This document shows positions 1-10,018 of a stretch of DNA of 22,358 nt, in pieces. Origin of the DNA: Botryllus schlosseri (lineage: Eukaryota > Chordata > Ascidiacea > Stolidobranchia > Styelidae); the NCBI GenBank assembly GCA_000444245.1, contig ATSW01006090.1, positions 1 through 22,358 of the forward strand. The letters are read 5' to 3'. A program made the position numbers and the translations under genes. Every line of letters starts with the position of its first letter. The stretch's first letter is position 1. The notes beneath the pieces are model-generated. The model worked only from the letters and a program-made list of their open reading frames with translations, had not been told where the DNA came from and made no database searches.

Positions 1-299
1 ATATAAAACTATAGGATACTTGGTAAACCAAAACCTCATCTGGAGATCTATTCTTATACGGAAATCAGAAAGAAATGTATTGAACGATTGGAATATGAGA
101 TATTCGCTCGTGGGCGGCTTTAAGTAGGCCTATATGCAAGGCTATAACTGGTAGAGATAACAATAAACGATCCACTGTCATGCCACATTTTGCCTCGGAA
201 CTACATGAGCGCGTTGAGCAAACCTCAAAATCGTCGTCTATCTCACAAATCACGCAAAAGTCAGTGTTCTTGATTATACAACCATTCTACGTCAATTAC
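1..299 (-). other. Intron 7 of the left SLC5 gene (partial)
   Basis: Non-coding. It aligns by eye with intron 7 of the right gene (roughly 18430-18756): both contain AGTAGGCCTATATGC, AACCAAAAC and GAGATCTA in the same order. This shows that introns as well as exons were duplicated. No other gene is seen. Confidence 0.75.
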
Positions 300-440
300 A
301 TTTTTCCTTCCTTGATCGAACGACAGCATAAAAATCGCTGGACGACCGCTTGGTTTGTTGTTGAAAGGCTTATCCACATGGTGCCTATTCCGAAAACGGT
401 AGACCAGAACGTTATACGATATCTTGGATCAAACTCGAAA
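300..440 (-). CDS. Left SLC5 gene, exon 7 (helix 7, NQxxVQR motif)
   Basis: The acceptor atgttttcag precedes 440, and the donor AAAAAT|gtaatt follows 300. It codes HFEFDPRYRITFWSTVFGIG, then MWISLSTTNQAVVQRFLCCR. The NQ-x-x-VQR motif is typical of SLC5 carriers. About 10 of 46 residues differ from the right copy, so this is the most diverged of the shared exons. Confidence 0.92.
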
Positions 441-3400
441 CTGAAAACATTAATAACATTATGTTAAATGGTGACGGAACAATCCCAACAACAGAACAGT
501 ATTGCCTTATTGGTACACTAACATTTTAAAAATCTTTTTAGATAATAATTTGCATGATTCTCCTTCAACACATCAAGTGTCCCTATAGCCAGACATTCCA
601 GTGAGTAATAAAATAACGCGTCAATCAAAATAATATTACCGTAGCTAGTCTTTTTGGCAACATGGCCATACCCAGGCATGAAAAAAAATTGTTAATTTTT
701 GGCATTTTTCAGATTTAATTGTTGGCAATTTTCATATTCGTATTCATATTTGTAGAACCGATTCAAGCATGAAAAACGTTTCAGTTTAGTCATTCGTATA
801 AAACGGAAGTCACAAAACATCCAGTATCCACACTGTGCCAATTGAAATCTGAATTGAAAACAGAGTTCGAGAGCGAATTCACCCGATACAAAACCGATGG
901 CTCCTGCAATATATTATCACAGTAGTAGATACTAGGGATGGTGTAAACGCGAGGTTCACGTTCGCGTTCTGTGTGTAAACCAGAAATTCATAGGTTCACG
1001 TTCACAAACGAACCTTGGTAAGTTCTGCACTGTGAACCTTTTTCATATATTACAATTTTTCATGTCATTATAACATCTTTGGTTGAAATTCTTCGCATTT
1101 CAACTTCGAACCACTCTATGCACGGCGATGGCAGCATAAAAAAATCAACACTGAACGAGCGTGCACCTTGCCAATCTCAAATATTTTACCTGCTCTATAG
1201 AGTTGCAAAAGTTTGCTCGAAATATCAGCTTTCCGTGTGTAAATATTTAGTGTCTCTCTACTCTGAGCTTGACCCGCAATAACACAACATCAAGAACGAA
1301 ATACACTACATGGGAAGCCAGCGAATTATGCTTATTCGACCAATCAGTGAAATTCATATAAAGAATACATCGTTGTCTAATGTAAAAAATCCAGCGGGCG
1401 CACTGGATCCAACTTGATTTGATATGTTTATTGCATCATAAAAAACAAATCCGTGCGATTGGGGTGTTCTGTTGGCTACTGTATAACTTGTTTATTGGAT
1501 AATATCAGTAGTAAGTATTGAAACCCGTTTTACACTCTGCGCAATATAAATGTAGCTATACTCAGACGACGAATACACTGTCCGGTCTGGTCTGGACCGT
1601 TAAGGCATAAGCTCATATTCCCTTGCAAGTCCTCGTCGAAATTGTTAGCAAAGCGACGAAAAAATTGATTTTAATATAGCATTTGATTGCCCCAGTTGAT
1701 GCAATTGCTGACGTTGAAAACGTGAGCATGTACTTAATTAAGCATGGTGGCTTATGTGGGTCTAACGTGGCCTGAGTCGTCGCTATAGCTATCGTGTACA
1801 TTAATATATCACTTCACTGAAATGTAGGGTTGGAATTGCAACAGGACGGCACGTGATGTCATAAAATTCACGTTCGCGTTCACGCAGAACCTTTCAAAAA
1901 GGTTCGCGTTCACACGAACCTGAACCTTTCAGGGGTTCGCACCATTCCTAGTAGATACACTATGTGTGCAAAATTGCCGGCATTCATGTATATCACAATA
2001 CTACTTACGTTAACAATTCAATAGAGTTGCGGACATCTTTTGGATCAGAGCATTCATTACATAACCGATGGTTAGAAAGCATGAGTGGCCTCGACAATCA
2101 ATATAATATGAAAGATTTATCCACCGGACAAAGAGAAATATAGTAAAGGACTGAATGTATATATGTATGTGATACTCATATATGGGGATTGCTTTTTAGC
2201 GACTGAGGCCTTTTGCGTCTAGATTTTCGTTGATGCAACTATGTCCACATTGGACAATGTGCCTCAATCTATCAGCGATCGAACATGGAGATATTATTCA
2301 ATATCTGATGAAAGGGCGAATGGGATTTTGCATATGTGCATTGAGCCAAGTGCAGCCTGGGCAGTCCGAGGCGGCTATACATGATGTCGCAAATGAACGA
2401 GCAGTAACTACAGTCAAATGCCTAGTCATTGCGCTAAATCCAAAAATTAGAGCACTCGATCACGGATTCCGAATTATGCTTATTACTACCTGCGCCCTAC
2501 TTTTGCGGTAAGAGATCATCTACTTCTTAAGTATGGATATCATATATTTCCTAATCGCTGGATTGATCAATTCGCAGACTGGCGGTGAATCCATATTTAA
2601 TTACTGGACTTTTTGGCTTTGAGCCTAAGATTTTGATTCACCTTTCATGGACCCCTTGAAAGGTTGTCCCCAAACGGTTCAGGGATCCTAATTTGAGAAT
2701 TCTGCTTTACTGACTTGTTTTGTCGTTATCAAAAAGTTTCATCAAAATGTATATTTTTGGCATTTTCAAAATTTTAATTTTAGCAGTTTTGACATTTGAT
2801 CCCCCAAATGATCCCCCAATTTGTCAAAACTATAGAGATAGAAGTCGGTTGTCCCGATTCTTAGAACAGGATTCAAATTCAAATCTGTGAGCAGCGATCT
2901 GTTCATATATTTACTAATTTCACTTTGTGTTGAGTTACAGAACACACAATGCTCACAGAATTATTACCATGTTAGCTTCAAACACGCTTCTACTATGTGT
3001 AGATAAAATATAAATGCCCCAATTCTACGCATACAGAGAACGAATCTACCTAAGACACGCGCGAATCCGTTTTTATAAGCACATCAATGAAATAATTAAA
3101 ACTGGAGTTGCCAATCTGAAATCCCACTCGTGATCCGAATTGTGTCAATCTCGTTTAGGATTTCTGTGATGTTTAGCAGTTGAAACCTTTCAAACTGTGT
3201 GGGCCTGGAGATCGGGCTGTCGTGCCAGAAATTGAACATAAAAAATAATATAGGAAGTATTTAACTTAGAACAGTGGTTCTCAAACTTTTTAAGACACGC
3301 CCCCCTTATAATGGTAAAAGATTTTGCGCCTCCTTAACGTCATATCACAAAACGCAACCAGGTTGCTAGCAAACCTAACGGGCATGGAAGGTTACGACTA

Positions 3401-6400
3401 TGGATGAGAGATTTTTAAATGTGAAATTGAGACTAAATACAGAGCCACAATTATGAAATTGTTGGTAAATCAGAGACATTTTTTTCAGGTGAGCGCAGCT
3501 TCGCGCCCAACTTCTGATGCTTTCACGCCCCCAGTTGTAGAACCACTGTCTTCTGAATTATCATGGTGAAATATACTAAGAAATAGCTCAATCAAGTCCC
3601 TGCATTATTTCGATTTTTAGTACTCGTTTTATCAATATTTTTGAAAAGCTTCTTTAGACTCTAGCGGGCCGCACAAAACGGTGTTGTGGTCCGCATGCGG
3701 TCCGCGGGCCGTAGTTTGCACACCCCTGCCCTAGTCGCAGCGAAAGCTAACCTAAACCCGATACATTAACCAAGCCAATCACAACCCTAAACTCTAACTA
3801 CAGCTACTCCGCAAATGTAATGTGCAAAGCGCTCTCACTCTCGAAAGTGGTACAGTGCCTGTTTCTCCGATTTCTTCACGCTGTGCGCTGCAGGATAAAA
3901 TACCTAGATATAAAAATCGCCCCTAGGGGGCGCTGGCGACATGGTTAAGAACCACTGTTTTAGACGCACCACGGTAAATGTGCAGTGCATGTAGCCGTTC
4001 GGTAGTTGGTGTATTCGTATCCTGTTCCAACCCAGCAACCAGCACTGCCGCAAACAGGGTTTGCCAACTGCGGGAAGGCTCTTAGTGACAAATTTATCGT
4101 AAAATAGTTTCAAACTGACTGAAAGAGTACTAAATTATCTTTATATTCAATGTGACCGTGAGGAGAAATGACTTTCAACCGAACAATTAAGCTTAAACTA
4201 GGCTGCAGAAGGAAGATCCTACTGGTGGAATTGATTTTACTCGCCGTAGCGTTGTTGAGTTAAATTAAAACATGTAAAAGTCCACAATTCTTAAACACAA
4301 CAGCTCGGAGACGAAGCTTGCTTAGTGGCATCACGAATTATATGTACGCTTTAACAAAGTAGTCTTGGCCTGGATTCACATGTCCAAGAAAGGGAGAGCA
4401 TGTCTCTAGAAGCCTAACTCGTGAATGATAGTTGGCATTTCAAACCGTTTTTTGCCAAGGACCGCGGGTACAACGACCTACGACTCAATATTTCGATATA
4501 CGATAATGCAAAATAACGATTGATAGGACGTACGACACGTATGGGCCTACTGTAATTAGGCTACATATATCTCTAATTCCAACTTCAAATACTTCCTCAG
4601 TTGCGCGACTAAACAGCCTTTGATGTCGAGCTAATGGGCTGTTAGCAATTTTTCATTGTGAGAAATTCGAAAGTGCCAACATAATGCCAACGTGCCTAGC
4701 TAAAATTTCCGAAGGCAACCAACATACAAATTAGCCAAAATTCGAAATTTGGCCCACAAATGCGTCTATTGCCAACACTGGCCGAAAAGTCCGCATGCAG
4801 ATGTACGCATGACTGGTTTTGCCACCAGGAGGTACGAAGCTATTATCGATCCACACCAGGTCACAAATGATAGTTATGAGCATTCATTTCGTTCACCAGC
4901 GACCCAAGGACGATGCATCATAATACTTTTGAATAAAACTTGCGGAGCAAGGCATCAAACTATGGAAGGGCAGATCTCCTACAACGCAAACTAGTGTTCA
5001 ATATTCCAGGAACAACAATGTTGTTAAAATTAACTTACTGATTAAAATCTATGCGATCGCCTGCCCAAGCGATGTCGAGACATCTACCAATGCCACCCAC
5101 CGCACCTGCAGCTCCAAAAAGCACGACTAAAAGCATTATCGTGAGGAGAATGCCCTGGATAACATCAGTCCAGATCACAGCTTTCAATCCACCCTGGAAA
5201 TGATAACGATTGATATCAGATTTTGTTTTTCGTTCCGCACCGAAATTGGGCTGGGGGTGCCTGCTCTATTTTCTACCAGTGGTAAATTCATTAAATGAGA
5301 AAATCATGACGTTCTTGTAGGAATGGAGCGAATGCTAGGTTGGGGTTTGGTATGTAAATCGAGAGAATTCAAACTTTCAAGTTCGCAAACGTTCATGAAT
5401 TCTTATAATAACTATAATTAATCGTATAACGATGACATCAAAAAAAAGAATTCAACATAAAACGGAGAGGTGGAATTTTGAGTCATAAATTATACTTATT
5501 TTGAGCTTTGAGCTTGGGAATAATGAAATGACTCGCTTCCGTCACCGCTAACGGTTTTTCATCGACGTACATGCCCTCGCAGTGGCAGAGTTATATATCT
5601 GTGACGAGACTGAAATGGTGCATTTGAAAATAGATCTTGGGTCCTGCTGATGATCCGAGAACCCTTACCATGGAATCTATCAACGCCGTTCTTAAAATGG
5701 GTGCACTGTGATCAATACACAGAAGAAATTTCAGAAAGTTACCAGATGAAAATAAAAATGAATTGAGTTCTACGAACCACGGTGGTTCAGTTACGGTAAA
5801 TATAGGTTAGAACGGTAATAGCACTAGGCTCGAACTTTTAAATTTGAGGGTAGCCTACATACATATTGCCCGTGAATCGACATTGTGACTTCTAAATACC
5901 TCGTTACAGCGATAGCATATTACAGGCAATTATTACACAAACAGTTTTCGTGTGTAGGCATGTCTCAGTTGGTGCATGATTAGTTAATGCAACTATTTTG
6001 CTTGATTTGGCTATTGTATCATTGGCCCCCCTATGAATTTTACAAATGAATCGAAAAAAATTCCACCGAAGGAAGGTATTGAATAAAAGAATACGTGCCT
6101 CGTGCCATTATATAGCTTGATACAAGCGCTACACCTCACATTAAAAATGATTGCTAGTTAGTTGGTGTTGAAGGTGACAGGTTAAGAAAAATGTATACGT
6201 CGATCGAAATTTACTTTGTACTCGCAAAAACAGAAAACATCTGTCAGAGACCCCACAACTCGCCCACGTTGCAGTTGCAATTGTAGACAAATTCACCGAG
6301 TGTAATGATGGAATTATCATGGATAATTTTTCAAGTATTTTCGGTCCCAGTGACCCATTGGTACCACATCTCCCCTACACGATTAGTTGTGTACATAGTT

Positions 6401-9400
6401 GCGTGGAATGGGCAGTGTGTCGACGCGAGACGTCATAAATCGGTGTCCAAACGCACCATAATGTTATCAAGACAATTATCCATGTGCGATTACGTACCAG
6501 AGTTGTGTAAAGAGTGCAGACGATACCAATGGATAGAACCGCAGCGATCTCCGAAAAATCTGAAACTGCGGATGCGTAAAGATGCATTAAACGATTTCAT
6601 CGGAATATTTATTCCATTTTGATAATACCTGCGCTCAAAGCGATAGCGGGGGCGTAGATCATGACCCCATTATAAGCTATGGTTTGTAAAATGTATATGA
6701 TAGTCGCCACATAGCGAGCATACTTTCCAAATCTGACTCCGTAGTACTGAAAAAATTGATATTATTGATATCTTTAAGTCCAGCGGTATTTTAAAAAACA
6801 CTCTACATTTGAGTAAACATTTGCCTTTGACGCAGTCTATAAATTATTTATTATTCGCTATTTTGTTGCAGTTTTTCGGAATGAACTCGAACGAATTTGA
6901 GACCGTTATGGGCTGAGTTCAAAAAGCGTGATCCTTCACACGCCATACTAAAGAACCATGTGTGGGCATTAGCGTTAGTATATACGCGAATAACGTTCCA
7001 GTAATATAAAATACAGTGTATATTGGACCTTGCTCAGTAGGACTTATCCGTGGTTCGAACAAACTGGACTTTGCTGAGCCAGATCCAAGGGTTCGTCGGA
7101 GGTCAAAACTCAAGACACATACCCGACTCATATGGCCTACTGCAGAAATCACACTTATTTGCAGTATATATTCAGGAATGAAGATAAAGTTTTAATTTTT
7201 TTTTCTTTTAACATTTTATTGATGAACAGTTCATTTTATGCACAAGTGTTCTTAGATGTGTTCCGTAGTGGATTTCTATATTAGCGACTCATGGAAAATT
7301 TCGGGTTAGCTGATGGCTTGCTGCTTAGCGTACGTAATTCGCCAGGGAAGTAGGACCCACTGCCCTGGTAAGAATTTATCTAGCTTACAGCCGGTAAATT
7401 TCGTAACTGACATCGAAACCGAAATATTAAGGGAGACTAAGAAACAACCATGCAAAGCGAAAATGTGCTCGACAATGAATGTACCGTAACGTAACAAACA
7501 GTCTAAAACAGTATGGTCAATGGCTCGTCAGTCAAATCATACGAACCTCATTGGCGCTTGACAAGTCATTATTATAGTAGAGAGGCAAGAAAACTTCAGC
7601 TCCTATTACGTTTGCGATTAGAATTCCCAGGATGAACCTATGAATGTGTATATAAGATGATGTGAGCGTCCAAATGATTCCGGTTTGTAGAAAGACGAGC
7701 ATAGGATATCTCAATGCTAACTCTAACACAAATCGATTTTTAACTTCCTGTCGACGCCACTGTCAAGGGTTGTCACCAAGTCACAAGGTTCTGAGTAACA
7801 AGTCAATCTCACAGGGTTGTAATGACACGAGTCATGACTAGACTCGAGATCGACTCGAGTCATTATTTTCTGACGATTCAACTTGACTCGACTCATTTTC
7901 TCAGAATACGGAAATGACTCAACTCGACTCGAGTCAATCTGTGTGTGGACTCGACTTGGACTCGAGTCATTGCGCATGACTCGTACCAAGTCATATTACT
8001 CGAGACTCAAACAGCCAATACCGACATTTCCTTGGAACTCCGAATACTAGTAAAGTAACTACATTATTGGAATTTCAGCTATTGATAATGGTATTTGAAA
8101 ATGCGACCAGAAACTGCTAAAAGCGAGGAGAAAATTAGTATATTATAAATGCGAAATATTCGATATCACCAAACGGAGTTATAAAAAGTGAGTTTAACAA
8201 GACTTAACCGGAAACTGAGCAGTCAACACATTGACTTGGACTCGGACTCGAGTCATATTACCATGACTCGGACTCGACCCTCTGCTCGCTGACTTGGACT
8301 CGGTCTTGACTCGCTGGTGAATTGAAAATGTCTCGACTTGACTCGAGTCAAAACTATAAAAGTGAGATTGACTTGTGACTCGGAGCCTTGTGACTTGGTT
8401 ACAACCCTGCAATCTCGCTTTTATAGTATTGATTGACTCGAATGAAGTCGGGTCATTTTGAATTCACCACCGTGTCAAGTCCAAGTCCGAGCTAGCTAGT
8501 AGTGGATCGAGTCCGAGTCATAATGTTTTGACTCGAGTCCGAGTCCAAGTCATTATGTTAACTGTTTTCAGTTCAATCCGGTTCAATCCACCGTTTTCAA
8601 CTCAGCTCGAGTGATATAGAATGGCTCGCATTCATAATATAGTAATTTTTCTCACTCTTAACAGTTTAGGGCCCTATTTTCCAAGGATCAAGATTGATAG
8701 ACAAAATACCAATAATGTGGTAACTTTACTATTCTTCGAAGTTACAATGAAATGTCTGTCTTTGCTATCCTATAGTCTCAAGTCATATGGTTTGGTTCGA
8801 GTCATGCACAACGACTCGAGTACAAGTCGAGTCGATACAAAAATTGTATCGAGACAAGTCATTTTACAGATTTGAAACATGACTCGAGTCAAGTCGAGTC
8901 AACAAAACATCGCGACTCCAGTCGAGTCAGGGCTCGAGTCATTACAACCCTGCCTCTGTCAGTATCAAATATAGCGGAGGTATAGAAGACATTATACTGA
9001 ATGCAAAGAACCGAAATGTCGTATCATGAAATTTTAAAAATTAGTTGGTAAAATTCTAATAGATCTCGGAAGGAATAACATTATTGGACACATATTCAAT
9101 GTGATGTTGAATCAAGCATAACTCAGCATGACTCAGTCACAGGTTTGATTTATGCTATCAATATTGATTGCATGCTTCCACGCAGAGAGCGTACGATGCA
9201 TCTTCATCTAGATATATTTTCAAAACCAAATAAGTACCAAACTCGAAAGACTAGTATAGTATTCGAGTTTGGATACATACCACCCGAAATAACATGAGAC
9301 TATCGATGAATATTGGAGACTACATTTATTGATATAACATCATCCCCACCACATGTAACTGGATCCCATGTACATGATCTCCGATGGAATACCAATCACA

Positions 9401-9791
9401 GTTGCGCCGGAAAGAAATGACAGACTACACGATATAGATGATGCCCACCACGCGATTTTTCTGCGAAAAATATATTTCGTAAGTTTGGAAAGTCTGGAAG
9501 ATATATTTTCGATTTCTATTCTACAGCAGCAACATTGCGAATTACTAGTAACATGCGACGACACTGTTGAATAATTATTTATAATATGGACATCGAAGAA
9601 GTTATATTGGAAATATTCCATATACGGTGAATGCGTCTATACCTGTCGCCGAGTAGATAATTTTTCGATTCTTTTTTCTTTCTATCCCGATAAGCAAAGA
9701 ATATTCCAACCGTTGCGGATACCCCCAACAAGACTCCAAATACGGCGTAGTCAGCAGTACTCAATGTGACTATATCGTTACTTTCAGACAT
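300..9791 (-). CDS. slc5a8-like: SLC5-family Na+/monocarboxylate or multivitamin cotransporter, left copy, exons 1-7 (3' part off window)
   Basis: Seven exons, joined as 9643-9791, 9350-9460, 7547-7637, 6629-6746, 6498-6565, 5039-5193 and 300-440, give residues 1-277 of a sodium symporter. Every junction is GT-AG and every phase closes. Family marks seen in order: an N-terminal helix (residues 15-34), the helix-2 motif SGATVIGIPSE, GAEVFLPLYY, YAPAIAL, GGLKAVIWTD, and NQAVVQR in exon 7. They match, position by position from memory, human SLC5A8, SLC5A12 and SLC5A6, which carry monocarboxylates, or biotin and pantothenate, with Na+ across the plasma membrane. The substrate cannot be decided from this sequence. 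The ATG at 9791 is the only start giving a normal N-terminus. Exon 8 onward lies left of base 1, judging from the 491-bp intron 7 in the paralogue. No disabling change is visible in the part present. Confidence 0.9.
925..932. repeat. Left 8-bp target-site duplication of the 933-1950 hAT element
   Basis: GTAGATAC, repeated exactly at 1951-1958. Eight base pairs is the diagnostic duplication length of the hAT superfamily. Confidence 0.88.
933..1950. mobile_element. Complete non-autonomous hAT element, 1018 bp
   Basis: The ends are TAGGGATGGTG on the left and CACCATTCCTA on the right, an inverted repeat with one mismatch over the first 11 bases. Flanking 8-bp target duplications are identical: GTAGATAC at 925-932 and 1951-1958. 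The subterminal word TTCACGTTCGCGTTC occurs at 955-969 and again at 1868-1882, with further GTTCGCGTTCAC and GAACC variants, as expected of transposase-binding repeats in hAT ends. There is no transposase, and the internal frames are short. The perfect duplication suggests a fairly young insertion. Confidence 0.88.
1951..1958. repeat. Right 8-bp target-site duplication of the 933-1950 hAT element
   Basis: GTAGATAC, identical to 925-932. Confidence 0.88.
2580..2704 (-). mobile_element. Decayed hAT-like terminus
   Basis: Read on the minus strand from 2704, the sequence runs CAGAATTCTCAAATTAGGATC, then a GGGGTCCATGAAAGG-like stretch. This resembles the CAGTGGTTCTCAA...GGGTCC...GAAAGG layout of many hAT MITEs but is strongly mutated. 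No partner end or target duplication was found. The inner boundary is a guess. Confidence 0.25.
3272..3548. mobile_element. hAT-type MITE, 277 bp
   Basis: It begins CAGTGGTTCTCAAAC and ends with GTAGAACCACTG, an imperfect terminal inverted repeat of the common hAT form. Both ends are followed inward by cytosine-rich CGCCCCC tracts. The flanks (ACTTAGAA and TCTTCTGA) are only weakly alike, so the target duplication is eroded. No coding sequence. Confidence 0.7.
3660..3728 (-). mobile_element. Isolated hAT terminus (CAGGGGTGTGCAAACTACGG type)
   Basis: Read on the minus strand from 3728, CAGGGGTGTGCAAACTACGG is followed by CCCGCGGACCGCATGCGGACC. This is the usual start of a widespread hAT MITE type. 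The opposite end is not seen, so the copy is truncated, or its other end is too decayed to recognise. Confidence 0.5.
3900..3957 (-). mobile_element. Isolated hAT terminus (CAGTGGTTCTTAACC type)
   Basis: Read on the minus strand from 3957, CAGTGGTTCTTAACCATGTC leads into GCCAGCGCCCCCTAGGGGCG. It matches the CAGTGGTTCTTAACC end of hAT MITEs. No matching second end was found nearby, and the inner limit is uncertain. Confidence 0.5.
5039..5193 (-). CDS. Left SLC5 gene, exon 6 (GGLKAVIWTD motif, helix 6)
   Basis: The acceptor atttccag precedes 5193, and the donor CA|gtaagt follows 5039. It codes GGLKAVIWTDVIQGILLTIM and ends CLDIAWAGDRIDFN. GGLKAVIWTD is the strongest signature of the SLC5A6/A8/A12 clade. 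It differs from the right copy at 4 of 51 residues. Confidence 0.95.
5194..6497 (-). other. Intron 5 of the left SLC5 gene
   Basis: 1304 bp, against 785 bp in the right copy. The first about 90 bp beyond exon 6 still align with the right copy (GGTTTTCATTCCG there, TTTTTCGTTCCG here). The ORF at 6305-6622 is the antisense shadow of exon 5 plus intron. I see no other gene or clear element. Confidence 0.7.
6498..6565 (-). CDS. Left SLC5 gene, exon 5 (helix 5)
   Basis: A 68-nt exon after a 63-bp intron. The acceptor is atccgcag and the donor is CTG|gtacgt. It codes VSDFSEIAAVLSIGIVCTLY and TTL, matching [23 protein letters not shown] of SLC5A8 with no gap. The protein is identical to the right copy, with five synonymous base differences. 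Confidence 0.92.
6629..6746 (-). CDS. Left SLC5 gene, exon 4 (helix 4)
   Basis: The acceptor aattttttcag precedes 6746, and the donor GCAG|gtatta follows 6629. It codes YYGVRFGKYARYVATIIYIL and on to GVMIYAPAIALSA, matching LELRFNKCVRLCGTVLF...YAPALAL of SLC5A8. The 39 residues are identical to the right copy, with seven synonymous base differences. Confidence 0.93.
6747..7546 (-). other. Intron 3 of the left SLC5 gene
   Basis: 800 bp, against 446 bp in the right copy. The frames at 6919-7152 and 7306-7497 show no family features. A poly-T run lies near 7196-7208. Nothing else is recognised. Confidence 0.65.
7547..7637 (-). CDS. Left SLC5 gene, exon 3 (helix 3)
   Basis: The acceptor acattcatag precedes 7637, and the donor GAG|gttcgt follows 7547. 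It codes FILGILIANVIGAEVFLPLY and on to NNDLSSANE, the counterpart of the [21 protein letters not shown] region of SLC5A8. The right-copy exon (20697-20787) has the same 91-nt length and differs at 5 of 30 residues. Confidence 0.9.
7765..8952. mobile_element. Outer hAT-type MITE of a nested pair (about 582 bp of its own sequence)
   Basis: The left end is AAGGGTTGTCACCAAGTC and the right end is GTCATTACAACCCTG. Flanks CCACTGTC (7757-7764) and CCTCTGTC (8953-8960) match at 7 of 8 bases, a worn hAT target duplication. A second copy of the same family interrupts it at 7812-8409. Its left end (7765-7811) is about 89% identical to the reverse complement of the inner copy's right end, so the two lie in opposite orientation. 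The sequence resumes after the insertion at CAATCTCGCTTTTATAGT, matching the inner copy's own order. There is no coding sequence; instead there are many GACTCGAGTC-like palindromes. Confidence 0.85.
7812..8409. mobile_element. Inner hAT-type MITE inserted into a relative, 598 bp
   Basis: It begins CAGGGTTGTAATGAC and ends GGTTACAACCCTG. Target duplications are CAATCTCA (7804-7811) and CAATCTCG (8410-8417), matching at 7 of 8. Its length is close to that of the outer copy once the insert is removed, which supports both being full-length members. CTCGAGTC and GACTTGGACTCG words recur throughout, on both strands. Confidence 0.87.
9350..9460 (-). CDS. Left SLC5 gene, exon 2 (helix 2, sodium-site region)
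   Basis: The acceptor ttttcgcag lies just before 9460. The first base completes Arg50, then KIAWWASSISCSLSFLSG continues into ATVIGIPSEIMYMGSSYM. This aligns without gaps to the discontinuous helix of SLC5A8 (SAVTVLGTPSEVYRFG), which lines the substrate and Na2 sites in LeuT-fold carriers. The donor TG|gtgggg at 9349-9348 was chosen over a nearby GT because it restores exactly the family spacing to exon 3. Length is 111 nt. Confidence 0.85.
9643..9791 (-). CDS. Left SLC5 gene, exon 1 (start codon, helix 1)
   Basis: Codes residues 1-49 plus two bases of codon 50. MSESNDIVTLSTADY leads into a 20-residue hydrophobic helix (15-34), then a basic stretch (RDRKKKE) and YLLGDR, which corresponds to FLMGGR in SLC5A8. 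The donor is CAG|gtatag at 9642-9641. A short acidic/polar N-terminus before helix 1, with no signal peptide, is normal for the family. Confidence 0.88.
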
Positions 9792-10018
9792 TTTGGATAG
9801 CTACATGTAATAATCTAAGATAGATACAGGCAGAATCATAAATAACAAATCAATAAGTGAGACGAAATGAACGAGCGTTAGCGAGTATAGTCTCCTTATA
9901 CAGGGAATATAAAGTCAGGATCGAGACAGCACTTGATCAGTCCCCCCTAAATGTTGGTCTTGGGCGCCCATAGAGTTGGCTAGTCAAAAGCGCGACTTCA
10001 TTTTCATGGGTCGTCATC

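Larger units (their letters stand above)
441..5038 (-). other. Intron 6 of the left SLC5 gene, transposon-filled (4.6 kb)
   Basis: The homologous intron of the right gene is 164 bp. Here only about 80 bp next to exon 7 resembles it. The rest holds one complete hAT element (933-1950), a 277-bp hAT MITE (3272-3548), two isolated hAT ends (about 3660-3728 and 3900-3957), a decayed one near 2640-2704, and AT-rich DNA. The open frames at 1079-1282, 2230-2511, 3904-4113 and 4749-4994 have no recognisable protein character, and I take them as chance. Confidence 0.8.
7638..9349 (-). other. Intron 2 of the left SLC5 gene, hosting nested MITEs
   Basis: 1712 bp. The 1188-bp nested hAT pair at 7765-8952 (with its duplications) makes up most of it. 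The remaining 8961-9349 is AT-rich with nothing recognised. Frames at 7723-7989, 8194-8412 and 8621-8875 fall inside the repeats. Confidence 0.75.

Noticed and set aside
2795-2822. Direct repeat of TGATCCCCCAA
   Set aside because: Only two short units, consistent with local slippage.
6305-6622. 105-codon plus-strand ORF
   Set aside because: It is antisense to exon 5 and intron 4 of the left SLC5 gene. The minus strand carries the conserved protein.
7830-8945. Regular-looking GACTCGAGTC repeats resembling a CRISPR-like or satellite array
   Set aside because: Spacing is irregular, words occur on both strands, and the whole block is bounded by terminal inverted repeats with 8-bp duplications, so it is a nested MITE pair in a eukaryotic intron.
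9368-9574. 68-codon plus-strand ORF
   Set aside because: Antisense shadow of exon 2 of the left SLC5 gene.
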